Notes: a model not told the origin generated them from the letters alone. Positions 1-6,699 are shown, counted from the first letter of the stretch. The stretch is 11,815 nt of DNA from Pseudomonadota bacterium (GCA_023403845.1 JAEYDL010000014.1:1-11815); one strand, 5' to 3'. Made by a program: numbers and translations.

Positions 1-654
1 ATCCGCGTTCAGGCTGAAGGTTCGCTGCGCCGTCTGAGAACCGACCATATCGACCTGTATTACCAGCACAGGGTAGACCCTCATGTGGAACCGGAGCTTG
101 TCGCAGAAACCATGCACGACCTGATCCAGGAAGGCAAGATTCTGGGTTGGGGGCTTTCCAATGCGCCTGTGGACTATATGAAACGCGCCCATGCCGTCTG
201 CCCTCTGGCGGCGGTGGAAAACCAGTATTCCATGATGTGGCGTGAACCTGAACAGGCGCTGTTCGACCTGTGCGCGGCCATGAATATCGCTTTTGTCGCC
301 TACAGCCCCTTGGGTAACGGTTTTCTGAGCGGGCGCTTCACTCGTGATACCGTGTACGGAGAAGGCGATTTTCGCGGTTTCATGGGGAGATTCAGGCCGG
401 AGGTTATGGAACGCAATCAGGCCCTGCTGGACCTTATCCGGGACATGGCCGAAAGCAGACAGGCCACGCCCGCCCAGATTGTGCTTGCCTGGGAACTGGT
501 GCAACGGCCTTTCATCATTCCCATACCCGGTACAACGAAGCTCACGCGGCTGGAAGAAAATCTGGGGGCGGCGCGAATAGAACTTTCTCCAGAAGAACTG
601 GCGACCATCAATGCCGCACTGGCGAAGATCGATGTGGATGAGACATATTTTTGA
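1..654 (+). CDS. Aldo-keto reductase, partial (5' end outside window)
   Basis: The reading frame is open from the first base of the window to the TGA at 652-654, giving 217 visible residues. A complete family member has about 320-330, so roughly the first third is missing, including the usual catalytic Asp, Tyr and Lys. The visible part is typical of the NADPH-dependent aldo-keto reductase family (PF00248 type). DHIDLYYQHRVDP contains the active-site histidine (codon 67-69). GKILGWGLSN, then ENQYSMMWR and AYSPLGNGFLSGR, are barrel strands of the family. IPIPGTTKLTRLEENLGA near the C terminus is the cofactor-binding loop that contacts the NADPH 2'-phosphate. The enzyme should be cytoplasmic and reduce aldehydes or ketones; the physiological substrate is not readable. 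It is followed after 45 bp by an exported hydrolase on the same strand, with no evident terminator between them, so the two are probably cotranscribed. Confidence 0.93.
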   Translation: MRVQAEGSLRRLRTDHIDLYYQHRVDPHVEPELVAETMHDLIQEGKILGWGLSNAPVDYMKRAHAVCPLAAVENQYSMMWREPEQALFDLCAAMNIAFVAYSPLGNGFLSGRFTRDTVYGEGDFRGFMGRFRPEVMERNQALLDLIRDMAESRQATPAQIVLAWELVQRPFIIPIPGTTKLTRLEENLGAARIELSPEELATINAALAKIDVDETYF

Positions 655-699
655 TCGCCACATGATCAGAAAAAATTTTGTGCCTTCTCGGAGCAACGC

Positions 700-1683
700 A
701 TGAAAAAACGGCTCTGCCTCCTCTCTCTGGCTGTCGGGACAGTTCTGTTCCTTGCTTCCACCATGTCTTTCGCAAGAGGTCATTCGGAGAGCGATATGGA
801 TGAACGCACCTTTCTTACAGAATCGGATACGGTCGCCGATATGGTGAACCATCCCGTGTTTGCCGGATTTGGTGAACATCTCGTGCCACGTCCCGGCGAT
901 GCGCAAAGCCGTTTGCCCCTGCGTGAAGTCGGCAGCCTCATGCCCTGGCACAGCTATGTGCGACCGTCTGTCGTTGTGCAGGCCGTCAACCGCATGATCG
1001 CCGACAGTTCCGCCGGAAAGACGGTCTTCTACAGTTTTTATGAGGAGCAGCAGAAGCGCGCCCGCACCGGGTTGTTTTATTTCAGAGGAAAGCCGGGTGC
1101 GCCCTTCGCCCTGATTTTTCCGGGCGGCGGCTTTGCCTATGTGGGGTCCCTGCATGAAGGTTTTCCTCTGGCGGAGGTGTTGAGCCGCAAGGGATACAAC
1201 GCCTTTGTCCTGCACTACCGCTCCGGCGGCCAGGCCGTGGCCTATGAAGACATGGCCGCCGCGCTTTCCTGGATTTTCCGCCATGCGGAAGAACTGGAAA
1301 TATCCACGCGGGGCTATTCCCTGTGGGGCGGCTCGGCGGGCGCACGCATGGCGGCCGACCTTGGCTCATACGGCGCGGCGGCCTTTGGCGGCGAGCATGT
1401 CCCGCGCCCGGCGGCCGTGGTTATGGGCTATACCGGGCATACCCGTTACACGAAAAACGATCCCCCGACCTTTGCCGTGGTCAGCCTTGATGACCCCATA
1501 GCCTCCCCGCGTGTGATGAAGCGCAGGATCACGGCGCTGAACGCGGAGGGCGTAGATACGGAATTTCATCTGTACCGGAACGCCGGGCACGGCTTCGGCG
1601 TCGGCACGGGAAGCGATGCGGAAGGCTGGATGGAACTCGCCGTCCGCTTCTGGGAAAAACACCTGACAAACGAAGTTCCATGA
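700..1683 (+). CDS. Exported alpha/beta hydrolase (esterase/lipase-like)
   Basis: A 327-residue protein starting with MKKRLCLLSL and a hydrophobic stretch, a Sec signal peptide likely cleaved near residue 25 (SFA-RG). The hydrolase core begins near residue 125. PGGGF (141-145) is the oxyanion-hole loop, replacing the HGGG of hormone-sensitive-lipase relatives. WGGSAGA (209-215) is the nucleophile elbow with Ser212. SLDDP (262-266) supplies the acid, Asp264 or Asp265. NAGHGFG (294-300) supplies His297. This layout resembles small carboxylesterases and acetyl-xylan or feruloyl-esterase-like hydrolases. The roughly 100 residues between signal and core look family-specific and I do not recognise a domain there. 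GGAG lies 6 nt before the ATG. The gene sits between a reductase and a second exported hydrolase. The enzyme probably acts in the periplasm or is secreted; the substrate is unknown. Confidence 0.9.
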   Translation: MKKRLCLLSLAVGTVLFLASTMSFARGHSESDMDERTFLTESDTVADMVNHPVFAGFGEHLVPRPGDAQSRLPLREVGSLMPWHSYVRPSVVVQAVNRMIADSSAGKTVFYSFYEEQQKRARTGLFYFRGKPGAPFALIFPGGGFAYVGSLHEGFPLAEVLSRKGYNAFVLHYRSGGQAVAYEDMAAALSWIFRHAEELEISTRGYSLWGGSAGARMAADLGSYGAAAFGGEHVPRPAAVVMGYTGHTRYTKNDPPTFAVVSLDDPIASPRVMKRRITALNAEGVDTEFHLYRNAGHGFGVGTGSDAEGWMELAVRFWEKHLTNEVP

Positions 1684-1696
1684 GGAGATTTGTTAC

Positions 1697-2785
1697 ATGT
1701 CGATCAAAACATTACTTTCCCTTACCCTGCTTGCGGCTGGAATGCTGGCGGCATCCGCCGAAGCCGCGCCGAAACAAGCTCCTGCGCCTCTGGTCATTCA
1801 GGAGCAGGGCAGCTTTGCCGCAGGCGGCACCATCATTTCCGCCAAAGAACCCTATGACCCGCTGCATCCTCAGGCCGCAGGGCAGACGCTGCATGGCGAT
1901 CACTCCTATGTTTTCTATCAAAAACCGGTGAATGCCCGGAAATACCCGCTGGTGTTTCTGCATGGGGCAGGCCAGTCCGCCAGAACATGGGAAAGCACTC
2001 CCGACGGACGCGAGGGCTTTCAGAATCTTTTTTTGCGGCGTGGCTACAGCGTGTACCTGGTGGATCAACCCCGGCGCGGCGACGCCGGGCGCAGCACCGT
2101 ATCCGCCACGGTTGAGGCCCGACCCGACGAGCAATTCTGGTTCGGACAGTTCCGGCTCGGTATCTGGCCCAACTTTTTTGAAGGAACGCAGTTTGCCCGT
2201 GACGACGAATCTCTGAATCAATTTTTCCGTCAGATGACGCCCAATACAGGCCCCTATGACGCCGAGGTCATTTCCGATGCCATGACTGCCGTATTCGACC
2301 GAATCGGTTCCGGTATTCTGGTAACACACTCTCAGGGCGGCGGCCCCGGCTGGCTGACGGCAATGAAAAGCAGAAATGTGCGGGCCATCGTGGCCTATGA
2401 ACCCGGCAGCGGCTTCGTTTTCCCCAAAGGTGAACTGCCGAAACCCATCCCCAATGCCAGTTCCTTCGGACCATTCACAGCGGAGGAAGTACCCCTGGAG
2501 CAATTCAAAGCTCTGACCCGGGTGCCTGTCGTCATCTATTATGGCGATAATATCCCTGAAAAATCTGGTTCAGAACCACATCAGGACTACTGGCGTGCAG
2601 CCATGAACATGGCAAAACTCTGGGCGGAAACGGTGAACCGGCATGGCGGGGACGTGACGGTCGTCCATCTGCCGGAGGCTGGTCTGAAGGGTAATACGCA
2701 CTTTCCTTTTTCCGACAGGAACAATGTCGAAATCGCCAACCTGTTGTCGCAATGGCTGAGAGAAAAAGGGGTGGATCAATACTAG
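1697..2785 (+). CDS. Exported alpha/beta hydrolase, esterase 713-like
   Basis: A 362-residue protein with a clear signal peptide (MSIKTLLSLTLLAAGMLAAS, cleavage near ASAEA-AP at residue 23-24). The fold shows LHGAGQ (88-93) as the oxyanion region, VDQPRRG (122-128) after the second strand, and THSQGGG (210-216) as the nucleophile elbow with Ser212. AYEPG (233-237) offers Glu235 as the probable acid after strand 6, and GNTHFPF (332-338) offers His335. Glu in a YEP motif after the elbow, plus a late NTHFPF-type histidine, is reminiscent of the Alcaligenes esterase 713 group; I assign this from memory of motifs, not from a search. The ribosome binding site GAGGAG overlaps the TGA of the preceding gene and lies 13 bp before this ATG, so the two hydrolases are probably translationally coupled. 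They are not close homologues of one another. This is the last gene of the plus-strand operon. Confidence 0.9.
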   Translation: MSIKTLLSLTLLAAGMLAASAEAAPKQAPAPLVIQEQGSFAAGGTIISAKEPYDPLHPQAAGQTLHGDHSYVFYQKPVNARKYPLVFLHGAGQSARTWESTPDGREGFQNLFLRRGYSVYLVDQPRRGDAGRSTVSATVEARPDEQFWFGQFRLGIWPNFFEGTQFARDDESLNQFFRQMTPNTGPYDAEVISDAMTAVFDRIGSGILVTHSQGGGPGWLTAMKSRNVRAIVAYEPGSGFVFPKGELPKPIPNASSFGPFTAEEVPLEQFKALTRVPVVIYYGDNIPEKSGSEPHQDYWRAAMNMAKLWAETVNRHGGDVTVVHLPEAGLKGNTHFPFSDRNNVEIANLLSQWLREKGVDQY

Positions 2786-2897
2786 CCGTTACGTATTCAA
2801 ATCTTCGGCGGTAGCGCGGCCCCTTGTAAGCGTCAGTTCTGAGTACGAGACCCCATGAGGACTTCCTCGTCTCTGGCTGGATGAAGCTGGAAAGAGA
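2786..2897. other. Convergent intergenic region with a GA/CT hairpin
   Basis: No convincing gene is seen here. An imperfect hairpin covers 2847-2873: GAGAC pairs with GTCTC, and inside it GAGG pairs with CCTC around an ACTT loop, with a five-base bulge (CCCAT) on one side. No T-run follows on either strand, so it is not a textbook intrinsic terminator for the plus-strand hydrolase operon, although it sits where one would be expected. Transcripts from the hydrolase operon and from ssrA converge here. Confidence 0.4.
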
Positions 2898-2936
2898 AAT
2901 CCCGAAAGTCAAGCTGTTTAGCGGACTTTCGGGATT
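2890..2936 (-). terminator. Intrinsic terminator of ssrA
   Basis: A perfect 13-bp stem (2898-2910 pairing with 2924-2936) closes a 13-base loop. Read on the minus strand it is followed by a T-rich stretch (ATTTCTCTTT including the last stem bases). It starts 26 bases beyond the encoded CCA end of the tmRNA, which fits 3' trimming of a precursor. On the plus strand the following sequence is less T-rich, although TTTTT occurs about 8 bases further on, so weak bidirectional use is possible. Confidence 0.8.
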
Positions 2937-2962
2937 CAAATGGCTTTTTCCGGATGAACTGA

Positions 2963-3338
2963 TGGTGGAGGCGGGGGGAATCGAACCCCCGTCCGAGAAA
3001 GGTCCACGCAAAGCGTCTACAGGTTTAGGTCAGGAACGATTCTCGTCGCGGACATGGCCCCTGACCGGGCTGCCCTTGACCAGTCTTCCGTATTTTCTCA
3101 CGCGTCTTCCGGAAAACATAAAGCCGCGCCAGCCCAATAATGTTGCGTCTCCCCGGCGTATCAGGCTTCGGCCGGTTCAACGTGACCGTCTAGCGGTCAG
3201 GAGCCCTGCTGCTTAAGCAGCGCAGGCGTATTCGTAATCGTTGTTGGCAATTACTTTTGTGCCGCTTTTTACGAGGCCAGCGGCGCCTCGACCTGCAACT
3301 TTGGCTTCCGTCATCCCCGTCGAAACCAGTGCGCCCCC
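2963..3338 (-). ncRNA. ssrA: tmRNA (transfer-messenger RNA), one-piece
   Basis: The minus strand begins with GGGGGCGCACTGGTTTCGAC, the characteristic tmRNA 5' end, and finishes with a T arm (GGGGGTTCGATTCCCCC) and CGCCTCCACCA. The first seven bases GGGGGCG pair with CGCCTCC to form the acceptor stem, and CCA is encoded, so the mature molecule is 376 nt. Its role is ribosome rescue: it is charged with alanine, enters stalled ribosomes with SmpB, and its internal reading frame adds a degradation tag for ClpXP-type proteases. The internal frame starts at GCC (3246-3248) and encodes ANNDYEYACAA before TAA. That stop lies in the palindrome GCTGCTTAAGCAGC, the usual hairpin after the tag. The tag resembles Desulfovibrio tags, but Cys in the third-last position is unusual. 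A promoter (3386-3413) and a terminator (2890-2936) flank it. Confidence 0.97.
3213..3248 (-). other. ssrA: tmRNA proteolysis-tag reading frame (ANNDYEYACAA)
   Basis: Eleven codons plus TAA, inside the tmRNA. The resume codon is GCC, preceded by GTAATT, matching the conserved upstream context for the switch of ribosomes to the tag. The expected peptide added to stalled proteins is Ala (from the charged tmRNA) followed by ANNDYEYACAA. Most tags end in LAA, VAA, YAA or IAA; this one ends in CAA. Confidence 0.92.
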
Positions 3339-3385
3339 GCAGGGTGGAAAGCCGTCGGTCCGCCAACTCGAACCGCGTCTGTAGA

Positions 3386-3413
3386 AATATAGGCACTTTC
3401 CGGGAAAAGGCAA
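3386..3413 (-). promoter_or_regulatory. Candidate sigma-70 promoter of ssrA
   Basis: Minus strand -35 TTGCCT (3408-3413), 16-bp spacer, -10 TATATT (3386-3391). Transcription would begin near 3379, leaving about 40 nt of 5' leader for RNase P to remove before the mature end at 3338. The spacer contains a small palindrome (TTTCC-G-GGAAA on the plus strand). Confidence 0.6.
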
Positions 3414-3471
3414 GGGCATAAACGCTCCTTTTCAGGGAATGCCCTTTTGAGCTGGCAATATCCAATTGGAT
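3412..3471. repeat. Inverted repeat and palindrome upstream of ssrA
   Basis: AAGGGCAT (3412-3419) is repeated inverted as ATGCCCTT (3439-3446), beginning at the -35 box of the candidate ssrA promoter. Slightly further upstream lies a perfect 12-bp palindrome, ATCCAATTGGAT (3460-3471). Either could be a protein-binding site. No regulator can be named, and short palindromes also arise by chance. Confidence 0.35.
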
Positions 3472-3547
3472 GTGCTGCATACTGATGTCGAAGAGAGCAG
3501 ATAGCTTCGCGGTTTCATTCCGGTGAGAGACAGGGCAGATCTTGCTT

Positions 3548-3577
3548 GCGAAAAGGGCCTCGCCGAAGCGAAGCCCT
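3548..3577 (-). terminator. Intrinsic terminator of htrA
   Basis: On the minus strand AGGGCTTCGC-TTCG-GCGAGGCCCT forms a 10-bp stem (one T-G pair) closed by the stable TTCG tetraloop, followed by TTT. Its near edge is 26 bases beyond the htrA stop codon. It separates htrA from the ssrA promoter. Confidence 0.88.
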
Positions 3578-3602
3578 CTGTCGTGCTGTCATCCACCAGA
3601 TG

Positions 3603-5024
3603 TTATTTGTCGTCTTCCGTAAGGGGGACGGCGCGGAAGAACTTCTGGCCCTGCCGCTGGAGCTGCAGGGTAACGGCTCCACGCTTCTTGGCCTCTTCGC
3701 GGATGATCTTGGCCAGCGCATCCGCAGAGTTCACGGGTTTCAGATTTGCGGTGAGGATTACGTCTCCTTCCCGGATGTCGGCTTCGGAGGCAGCCTTGCC
3801 GGATTCGACGCCCACGACGAGAAGTCCTGTGCCACGCTTGAGGTTGGCGGCACGAGATTCCTCGGCCGTCAGGGGACGCACAGCGATGCCCAGAGCAGAA
3901 GGTGCATCCTTCTGATTCCGGATATCTTCCGTTTGCTTGCCCACGTTACGTTCGCCAAGTCGGACCGTCAGCTCTTTTTTGGCATTGTCGCGCCAGACGA
4001 CGAGATCGACCTTGGAACCGGGAGCCTGCATGGCGATGGCGCGCAGGAGGGCGTTGGCGTCCTCGACGGACTTGCCGTTGACTTCGATGATGATGTCGCC
4101 ATCCTTCATGCCTGCCTTGTCGGCGGGTTCGCCGGGCATGACGGATCCGATCATCGCGCCTGCGGGTTCGGGCAGGCCGAGAGCCTTGGCCGTGTTTTCA
4201 TCCACATCCTGAATGGTGACGCCGATCCAGCCGCGGGTGACCTTCTTGTTTTCCTTGAGCTGATTGACAACCATGTTGGCCATATTGCTGGGAATGGCGA
4301 AGCCGATGCCCTGTCCGCTGGCAATGATGGCGGTGTTGATGCCGATTACCTTGCCTTCCATGTTGATGAGCGGGCCGCCGCTGTTGCCGGGGTTGATGGA
4401 GGCGTCCGTCTGCAGGAAGTTGTCGAAGGGACCGGACTGAATGTTGCGCCCCTTGGCGCTCAGGATGCCGGCCGTGACGGTATGTCCCAGGCCAAAGGGA
4501 TTGCCGATGGCAAGCACCCACTCGCCTACTTCCAGCTTGTCGGAATCTCCGAAGGAGAGGAAAGGCAGGGAGTGATCAGCCTTGACCTTGAGCAGAGCAA
4601 GATCCGTTTCCTCATCGGTACCAATAATGGCGGCGTTCAGAGACTGTTCCTTTCCAGAAGTACCCTGAAGGTTGACCTTCACGGTATCCGCGCCGGCCAC
4701 TACATGGTTGTTGGTCACGATGTAGCCGTCGGGAGAGATGATGAAGCCGGTCCCGAGGGAACGCTGGGTGCGCTGCCTGGCCCCGCCTCTGTCGAACTGC
4801 TCGAAGAACCTCTCGAAATCAGGAGGAAGTCCGCGGAACATTTCGGAAGGCAATGTTCTCGACTGATTGACTTTTTTTTCAGTGCTGATGTTGACGACCG
4901 CCTTTCCCGCAGACTGTACCAGCGGTACGAAATCGGGCAGGACAGGGGACGCCTGTACGGATACGGCAAGCATCATGACGAACATGGCGGCTGCGGCCGT
5001 AACGATTTTGAATTTATGCAGCAT
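3603..5024 (-). CDS. htrA: Periplasmic Do-family serine protease/chaperone (HtrA/DegP type)
   Basis: A 473-residue protein, the usual length for a two-PDZ Do protease. A signal peptide covers residues 1-25 (cleavage VQA-SP). The trypsin-like domain follows, with the full catalytic triad: His107 in TNNHVV, Asp141 in ETDLALLKV and Ser215 in NPGNSGGPL. PDZ1 covers about 265-356 (GWIGVTIQDV onward) and PDZ2 about 375-465 (LGIAVRPLTAEES onward). The segment around 60-85, rich in Phe, Arg and Gln, matches the flexible LA loop. The protein should form oligomers in the periplasm that degrade or refold misfolded envelope proteins. AAAAGGAG precedes the ATG by 8 nt. A strong terminator follows it and a likely promoter lies at 5119-5146, so it is probably transcribed alone. 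The exact family label (DegP, DegQ or MucD) cannot be settled here. Confidence 0.96.
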   Translation of the reverse strand: MLHKFKIVTAAAAMFVMMLAVSVQASPVLPDFVPLVQSAGKAVVNISTEKKVNQSRTLPSEMFRGLPPDFERFFEQFDRGGARQRTQRSLGTGFIISPDGYIVTNNHVVAGADTVKVNLQGTSGKEQSLNAAIIGTDEETDLALLKVKADHSLPFLSFGDSDKLEVGEWVLAIGNPFGLGHTVTAGILSAKGRNIQSGPFDNFLQTDASINPGNSGGPLINMEGKVIGINTAIIASGQGIGFAIPSNMANMVVNQLKENKKVTRGWIGVTIQDVDENTAKALGLPEPAGAMIGSVMPGEPADKAGMKDGDIIIEVNGKSVEDANALLRAIAMQAPGSKVDLVVWRDNAKKELTVRLGERNVGKQTEDIRNQKDAPSALGIAVRPLTAEESRAANLKRGTGLLVVGVESGKAASEADIREGDVILTANLKPVNSADALAKIIREEAKKRGAVTLQLQRQGQKFFRAVPLTEDDK

Positions 5025-5078
5025 AGTGCGTACTCCTTTTTATTCGGAAGAGAATCCTTTTTGTAACCGTAACGGCGA

Positions 5079-5117
5079 CGAAAAAGGGAAACAGCAGATC
5101 AGGCGGCTGTTTCCCTT
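5079..5117 (-). terminator. Intrinsic terminator of the AI-2E family gene
   Basis: A perfect 12-bp inverted repeat, AAGGGAAACAGC (5084-5095) and GCTGTTTCCCTT (5106-5117), with a 10-base loop. On the minus strand it runs into TTTTTCG. It begins 54 bases after the stop of the AI-2E family gene and lies inside the intergenic region that must also start htrA transcription. Confidence 0.9.
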
Positions 5118-5118
5118 C

Positions 5119-5146
5119 ATAATAGCATCGGGTGACAGGTTGTAAA
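5119..5146 (-). promoter_or_regulatory. Candidate promoter of htrA
   Basis: Minus strand -35 TTTACA (5141-5146), 16-bp spacer, -10 TATTAT (5119-5124). Each box matches the sigma-70 consensus at five of six positions. The predicted start near 5112 falls inside the first arm of the terminator hairpin at 5084-5117, so a transcript from here would keep only about half of that stem and would not form the full terminator. The leader to the htrA ATG would be about 88 nt. Confidence 0.5.
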
Positions 5147-5170
5147 TAGCTTGATTTGGTATAAAAATTT

Positions 5171-6226
5171 CTACTTTTCCTCATTCTGTCTCTTCCAGCC
5201 CGAAATTGTTCCAGAACAGCCGCCTACGCTTTCCTTTCCAGCCTGAATGGCAACGGCGAGCAGAACGGGTCCGGCGAAGACCCCGACGGGTCCGAATGCG
5301 GCGAGACCGCAGAGGATGGAGAGAATGAGAGCCAGCACGGAAGCGTCGATGCCGGTTTTGAGGAAAAACGGGCGCAGCAGATTGTCCACACCGGCGACGA
5401 CCAGCGTACACCAGAGCGCGAGTCCCACACAGGCGACCGTGGACCCGGAGAGCCAGAGCCACAGGCAGGCCGGAAGCCAGACCAGCGAGGTTCCGACGAA
5501 GGGAATGGGAGCGACGAACGCGGCAAGCAGTCCCCAGAAGGCGGGTTGAGGCACTCCCGCCACGGCGAAGCCCACGCCGCACAAAAAGCCCTGAATCATG
5601 GCCACGAAGATGACGCCGACGAGAACGCCGAAGATGGCCTTGCGGATGGTAAGCGTGAAACGGTCGATGACCGGACGCGGAAAGCGGGTGAGGCGGCAGG
5701 CGAAATCATGGATGACCTCCGCGCGCATGACGCAAATCAGCGTGATCATGACGAACAGGAAAATGACGAGGACCGCTTGGAATGCGCCTCCGGCCAGTCC
5801 CACGCCTCCGGCCAGCACGGTGCGGGCAGCTGTTCCCGCCAGTCCCGCCGCGGTGCGGGCGACCTGCTCAAGTCCGCCTTCCAGCCCGGGCAGACGTTTC
5901 AGCCATTCGTCCAGAGAGGCGAACCATGCCTGAGCCTCCGGACTGTGCAGCCAGCCTGAGTCGCGCAGGCCGTCGAGTATCTTCAGCCCGGCCACGGCCT
6001 GCGGTGTCACCAGAGAGATGATGACCACGATGGGCAGCAGGGTGACGACTGCGAGAATGACTGTATAGGCCGTTATGGACCAGCGTGGAGGAAGATTCCT
6101 TTTGATGCGCTGATACAGAGGATAGGAGACGAACGCCGCGCAGGAGGCCAGAAAGGTGGTTATGGGGAAAGGCCGGAGCAGGACCACCCAGGCGGCCAGA
6201 GCAAGACAGGCAAGAATTCGTGCCAT
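5171..6226 (-). CDS. AI-2E/PerM family (UPF0118, YdiK/TqsA-like) membrane protein
   Basis: A 351-residue polytopic inner-membrane protein. Hydrophobic segments lie at about 3-18, 22-35, 52-73, 148-167, 199-225, 228-247, 252-280 and 294-328. The soluble stretch at about 80-140 between the third and fourth segments is the usual position of the family's helical extracytoplasmic loop. Family hallmarks include FVGTSLVWLPA (243-253), DNLLRPFFLKTG (281-292) and FGPVGVFAGPVLLA (311-324), typical of PF01594. Members have been described as an autoinducer-2 exporter (TqsA) or linked to sodium/proton antiport, but most are uncharacterised, and quorum-sensing function should not be assumed. AAGGA lies 7 nt before the ATG. 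It lies 89 bp after a small exported protein gene on the same strand and ends at a strong terminator. The C-terminal tail is short and charged. Confidence 0.9.
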   Translation of the reverse strand: MARILACLALAAWVVLLRPFPITTFLASCAAFVSYPLYQRIKRNLPPRWSITAYTVILAVVTLLPIVVIISLVTPQAVAGLKILDGLRDSGWLHSPEAQAWFASLDEWLKRLPGLEGGLEQVARTAAGLAGTAARTVLAGGVGLAGGAFQAVLVIFLFVMITLICVMRAEVIHDFACRLTRFPRPVIDRFTLTIRKAIFGVLVGVIFVAMIQGFLCGVGFAVAGVPQPAFWGLLAAFVAPIPFVGTSLVWLPACLWLWLSGSTVACVGLALWCTLVVAGVDNLLRPFFLKTGIDASVLALILSILCGLAAFGPVGVFAGPVLLAVAIQAGKESVGGCSGTISGWKRQNEEK

Positions 6227-6315
6227 TCAGGATTCCTTCAGGTCGGGGTGTGGAGAGCGCGGCGTGGTTCCCGTCGTCCACGACGTCGGGCGTTGTCCGA
6301 ATTCTTCACTGAACG

Positions 6316-6606
6316 TCAGTTGCCCGAGGCTTCGTTGTATTCACGCACGGCCCGTTCCATTTGCTTATGGATTCGCGCGACGTCCTGCCGTGCCGTATTC
6401 AGATAGGATTCCACGCACTGCCGGTAGCGGGCCATGTCCGAACGGTAGAAGGTCCATTCGGTGCGACCATCTCCCGGCAACGGACGCAGGGGAGAACGGC
6501 AGTCGGGAGCGGGATAGTCGCCGCCGGGCAACAGGGAGTTTGCCCGGGTCGCAGCAGGAAGAAGCATCCCCACCGCGAGCAGAAGGACAAGGCAGGACAG
6601 ACGCAT
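6316..6606 (-). CDS. Small exported protein with two cysteines, unknown function
   Basis: A 96-residue protein beginning MRLSCLVLLL with a Sec signal peptide, likely cleaved at TRA-NS (residue 22-23). I chose the ATG at 6604-6606 because GGAGG lies 5 nt before it. The in-frame ATG four codons upstream has no ribosome binding site and itself overlaps this one. The mature part, about 74 residues, has DCRSPLRPLP around Cys36, a variable stretch, then a long charged helix RYRQCVESYLNTARQ with Cys64 ending in REYNEASGN. One Cys-Pro-rich turn, a helix with YRxC and a terminal A-V-x-E-Y/W-N recalls small uncharacterised periplasmic proteins found in many proteobacteria; this is a motif impression only. 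A Cys36-Cys64 disulphide is plausible. There is no lipobox. It is preceded by a hairpin leader at 6621-6652. Confidence 0.8.
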   Translation of the reverse strand: MRLSCLVLLLAVGMLLPAATRANSLLPGGDYPAPDCRSPLRPLPGDGRTEWTFYRSDMARYRQCVESYLNTARQDVARIHKQMERAVREYNEASGN

Positions 6607-6620
6607 GACAGCCTCCATAC

Positions 6621-6652
6621 GGAATGGGCGGAATCATTTCCGCCGCGATTCC
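6621..6652 (-). other. Two-part hairpin between crcB and the small exported protein gene
   Basis: On the minus strand GGCGGAA-ATGA-TTCCGCC (6627-6644) is a perfect 7-bp stem with a four-base loop. It is extended by GGAAT pairing with ATTCC across a small asymmetric internal loop. It ends a few bases before the ribosome binding site of the small exported protein. No T-run follows, so it is a poor intrinsic terminator. It could act as a processing or translational element, or as a weak terminator for the crcB pair. Confidence 0.45.
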
Positions 6653-6699
6653 CTTTTAGCAAAGAAGTTTCGGGCTGTATACAAATGCGTCGATCATTA

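Noticed and set aside
1712..2503. Open frame of 263 codons on the minus strand opposite the second hydrolase
   Set aside because: No ribosome binding site or family character, and the plus-strand gene has a signal peptide, a likely triad and a good start.
2786..2962. Integration site or island remnant at the 3' end of ssrA
   Set aside because: tmRNA 3' ends often serve as attachment sites, but there is no integrase, and no repeated copy of the ssrA end is visible in the window.
2963..3000. A tRNA gene (T arm and CCA end on the minus strand)
   Set aside because: No D arm or anticodon arm is adjacent; the matching acceptor strand is 340 bases away at 3332-3338, which is the tmRNA layout.
2881..3216. 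Plus-strand frame of 111 codons across the tmRNA end
   Set aside because: It covers the antisense of the tmRNA acceptor and T arm; sequences of this kind are commonly mis-annotated as short proteins.
3546..5066. Open frame of 506 codons on the plus strand opposite htrA
   Set aside because: It is antisense to a protease with a complete catalytic triad and two PDZ domains. Its translation is low-complexity and matches no family, so it is a by-product of the codon usage of htrA.
5171..6226. Evidence for AI-2 quorum sensing
   Set aside because: The family name comes from one E. coli member; no luxS or other signalling gene is in the window, so the name alone does not support the function.
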